Made by a program: the position numbers and the translations under genes
The notes under the pieces: generated by a model
Databases searched by the model: none
Seen by the model: the letters and a program-made list of their open reading frames with translations, nothing else
What the model was told of the DNA's origin: nothing
Part shown: piece by piece, positions 1 through 64,000 of the stretch
How the letters are laid out: each line of letters begins with the position of its first letter
How positions within the stretch are numbered: position 1 is the stretch's first letter
Source: Haemaphysalis longicornis
Lineage: Eukaryota; Arthropoda; Arachnida; Ixodida; Ixodidae
Direction: 5' to 3'
DNA: 64,000 bases
NCBI GenBank assembly: GCA_013339765.2
Contig: JABSTR010000962.1
Span: 793,001 to 857,000, forward strand

Positions 1-92
1 GCGGCAATTCATCCCGTGGCTGCGCAGTGAAATGCCGATCTCGGCACCCACACAGTTTCTTCTACCATGACAGATGCCGCCAGCATACAAAT

Positions 93-207
93 TATAAAGG
101 GGTTATAAAGTTATCTAAAGTTATCCAAAGTTATTATAAAGTTATAAAGGGGTTATAAAGTTATAATTATAAAGGGGTTATAAAGGCCAAGGGGTTATAA
201 AGTTATC
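93..207. repeat. Short tandem repeat built on TTATAAAG
   Basis: An imperfect array of TTATAAAGTTAT and TTATAAAGGGG units, AT-rich, in the intron after the transmembrane exon. Nothing suggests coding function. Confidence 0.8.
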
Positions 208-980
208 TGGCCGCCTTGGAAAACGCCGTTTCCCCTCAGGATGTCTTCTTGCTCCATGCGCCGGACTAGGGTGAGTGCACTAATCACATCGGGGGGATGT
301 GGGAAAACGAAACTCTTCTCTCTTTCAAGACAAGCAGTACATGCCATCGCCGCTCGGTACAGTATCCCTGTTAGCACCTTCTCAAAACTTTTGAGTGCGG
401 TAGTGAGCATCAAGTTCGAGAACAGGTGCCCTTTCAGCATAAGTTTGGTTCTTGAAACCTGTTTTGAACCAAAAAGTTTCGAAAGGCAAAAGTGATAATT
501 AAGTGACGCTTGTGAATACGGGGGTATATGACCTTGCCTCTTTGAAGCGCCTAAACTCGTGCGAAAGCGGCAGGCGCAAATCACGCAGTTTTGTACTGTG
601 AAATCAGTCCTTGAAGGGTGAGTTCACCTTCAATGATGTCTAGCATTCTGGTTTCGTTCCTGCTTCAATCTCGCGTTAACTCGCAACCTGCATGTATAAC
701 GAACATGCGTAACGAACTTCGTTATATCCAGGTTAAACTGCTTATTCGGAGTCGCTGGTATTTTTGTTCAATATAGGCGTAATTTTTGCGATATATTCTT
801 GTTTGAAACATACCTAGTCCGGAAATAGTTCGATATAAAGATAATTTGATGTAAACGAGGTCGATATAGTCCGGTTCGACTGTTGGCCATAAAGTCCGAC
901 GTTCGCGGAAAATGTGAAAGCAAATGAGTGAGCAGTGTATTGCAAAATGCACACAAGAACTAAGGGAAATGAGAACCCAC

Positions 981-61479
<60,499 letters not shown>

Positions 61480-64000
61480 CTGCGGCCGGAGAAAAAGACG
61501 AGAAAAAAGAAAACAATGAAAATAAATTGAAATTCCAACCTCCCTCATCTCTTTGCAGTTGGGACTGGTTCGAATGTGCCCAATCGAGGGCATGCACCCT
61601 TGAAATTATACCCCTATAACTGCCAAATGAATTCACGAAAAAAAACATCAAAATCACCAAAATTTCTTTTAAGTGGCCACAATTTTTATGTTTAATCCCA
61701 ATTGACAAAATATGTTCTTTTGTTGTTTTCTCGTTAGAACTCAAAAATTAACGAAAGAAAAAGCTGCTCTTGAGTGTGGCTTTCTGACAATGCATCTTGC
61801 AGTTATAACTGTTTGATCCAATGTGCCGTAACACACTGAAAAGTGCGTAGACGCTGCTTTGCACAACTCAAGCAGAGCTTCATAATTAGTATTCACACTT
61901 TGTGTGATATACCGCAAAACAGGGAGATAAATATGTCCAATATATATGCTAAAACGCGAAACTTCTTTTAATTGACAACTACTGCCCTCTAGCAATGCAA
62001 ATTGCAACCAATGCCCAACAACAAGTGTAACGTTGTGCTTGACGGCAAGAGCCATGCGACACCAGCCTGGACAAGTGTGACTTGTCTTTTTGATACTGGC
62101 ACAACCTCACATGATGCACAACCTCACAACGTCTTCAGTGTTGGCAGTCAAAGGATTAGGGGCACCTTTCAAATCTTGGTGACACCTTCCCAAGCCTCAG
62201 CTATCACTTTAGTCCATCGGGTGCATCAATGTGGATTGATGCTAAAATGTAGAACATTTTGAGGTACCGTTTCGTTTCTGCTAAAATCGCTTTCCCACGT
62301 GTAATGAAGTTGCACAAACGTTTTGCTTAGGGGAGCACTGACACTTGTTTAACACAGTACCCTACTGCAAGTGATACATGTGCAAGGAAGGATAGGGATA
62401 TTGATTTTGTACATGTACTCATGGGCGCTTCAACAAAAGTTCTTAAGAACCAGATTTAGGAGTAGATGACAGGGTGTGTAATCATCTATCTCTGTATTGA
62501 GGAGCGTATTAAGGAGCACCTGTTTATGTATGTGGTGAATGTGTATCATAGTATTGAGATACTCGATCTTTATATCAGCTACAGTGAAAGATTACTAAGA
62601 CTGATTTTTAAAGCACAGCTTTCTACTTATACCAGTCAACGATTCCTTCGTGGCGTGCGGGACACGATACTCCGAACGCGGATGAGGAGGGGCACGGCGG
62701 TTTTCCCTCCCGGAGCACAGTGTAGATGGCACGGCGATAGGACGCTATTACCCAGCGTTCCCCGTGCGCCGCTGCCTGCTCGTACTAGCAGGTGCGTTGG
62801 AGGGACGGCCTTTTTGTCGTCTGCTTAAGCGGCGGTTGTTTTTGGCCTGTTCTTCCGTGCTTCGCGTTCATTGCGTGTTTCCTTCGCACGGCTTGATTAA
62901 CTTGTTCTACGGCACCTCAAGGGTAACCCGGACCCGACGGAATTAAAGTGGTCGTATGGCAAAGATGCCTTAAGGATTGGTTTGTAGGGCGGGAAAACAA
63001 AACGTAGAGACCACATACAGACATCTGGGCGCTAGAGAAACGCTACCCTTTGCGCACTGCTTGCCACGAATGGGACTCCGCTTTCTAAATTGGTTGTGCT
63101 TTAATTCGGTTGTGCTTTAACAAGTATTACAAAATGCGAAAGGAGCAACTGATCTGATAAGTAGCGATTATAAAAGTTCCCTCAGCTTTCTCGCCATTCT
63201 CAAGCTTACTAAAGTAACGAGTTTAAATTGGTATAAATGGAAATCACTGAGCTCACATGCCGAATTGTTTCGGTGTCCGCGCTTCTGTCGCGCGTTGGTG
63301 TAGCCCCTAGCTAGCACATCAGGATGGCTAGTTTCCGCTAGTTTCGAAAGGCGCTCCTCTCCGTTTTCTGCCGACGCACGGCCGAGCTACAGCGGCGTCG
63401 TCGTCCGCCGCTCTTGCCCGGCCATGTGCCGACGCTCCTGCGCTCGGGACGCCGTCCCCGTGAATTCCAGGTAACGGCTGCACAATCTCTGGTTTCGCTC
63501 TTTGTAGAGCCACGTGTGTGAATTCAAGTGACGTTACGCGGGCAATCGTTGTGGGTGTCGTTTAAAGCTTTGCTTTCCAACCATCGTCACAGCGTGGATT
63601 GGAGCCAATTTCTTTTTAAAGCGATAGACTCAAGCGCCAAATCGTGCGAAAACCGGTGTAGTCCAGTACAAAAAATGGCTGCTGCTTTGAAGAGTAGAGT
63701 GAACAAAAAACAGATTTGAGTTCGCATGGGGTATGAAACCTGGTTTCCAGAGTATGAACCGAGGGCGCTACCACCGTGGTATCTCAGCACATTGCCAGCC
63801 GTGGAACAAGGGCGTGCCGAGCTGGCCGTAGTTCTTCAGTGTACACCATTTTCGAAACTCCGCGTCAGGATCGAGGCAGTGCGAGCCTCCCAGCTCCGTT
63901 GAAGATGAGGGGCCAGTGTATCTAAGCGGCACCTAAGGAACAGAAACTGGACTTTGCTAGACACTTACTTAATAACAGAGCTTCAGAAAATAAAGCCTGC
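61480..64000. other. Right edge: upstream intron or 5' region, no exon found
   Basis: I looked on the minus strand for a signal-peptide exon ending in phase 1 and did not find a convincing one. Short open frames near 62.6-62.9 kb and 63.3-63.5 kb are GC-rich without domain or splice support. Confidence 0.4.

Noticed and set aside
195..584. A 129-codon open frame on the minus strand ending RRMEQEDILRGNGVFQGG
   Set aside because: No recognisable domain. A vague likeness to transposase C-terminal ends is not enough, and it does not splice in phase with the transmembrane exon.
63328..63513. A minus-strand frame as the first exon of the receptor
   Set aside because: No hydrophobic signal peptide and no phase-1 donor that fits the first visible exon.

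Overview
The window is animal nuclear DNA, most likely from a hard (ixodid) tick. The evidence is small exons with GT-AG introns, a very high load of mixed transposons, a tRNA-derived SINE with a tail typical of ticks, an RTE/BovB-like LINE, and long (TA)n and (TC)n tracts. The species call is an inference; no marker gene fixes it. There are no prokaryotic features.

One host gene runs along the minus strand across almost the whole window (about 61.5 kb down to 1 kb). I could place 19 exons (about 3.17 kb of coding sequence) by splice signals plus reading phase. They encode the extracellular part of a single-pass receptor, in order: an Ig-like segment, a second Ig-like domain, three Tie-type EGF repeats, six fibronectin type III (FN3) domains, a membrane-proximal region like that of R2B receptor tyrosine phosphatases (mu/kappa/rho/T group) with a furin-type RTRR site, and a transmembrane helix. 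The signal peptide lies beyond the right edge and the cytoplasmic catalytic part beyond the left edge, so kinase versus phosphatase is inferred from the membrane-proximal region only. Five exons do not join in frame as read, and every one is explained by a single surplus base, which points to insertion-type consensus errors more than to a decayed gene.

The introns are packed with mobile DNA. The 18-kb intron between 33.2 and 15.4 kb holds a decayed P-element-like transposon (18.5-19.5 kb), dispersed repeats with a MITE inside one of them, a LINE 3' end (20.3-20.7 kb), a TTAA-flanked MITE (21.1 kb), a (TA)n-flanked hairpin, and a Gypsy-type LTR retroelement (21.9-29.0 kb) into which an RTE/BovB-like LINE has inserted with an 11-bp target duplication. 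The 37.7-44.5 kb intron holds a foldback element with arms near 600 bp, inverted arrays of a 17-bp unit, and about 19 copies of a 53-bp minisatellite. A Tc1-like element with very long inverted repeats lies at 45.0-46.7 kb. The 56.4-60.6 kb stretch holds a solo LTR, a Tigger-like deletion derivative and an internally deleted LTR element of the same LTR family, whose 3' LTR carries a hairpin MITE.

No convincing host gene was seen on the plus strand. Most other open frames lie inside repeats.
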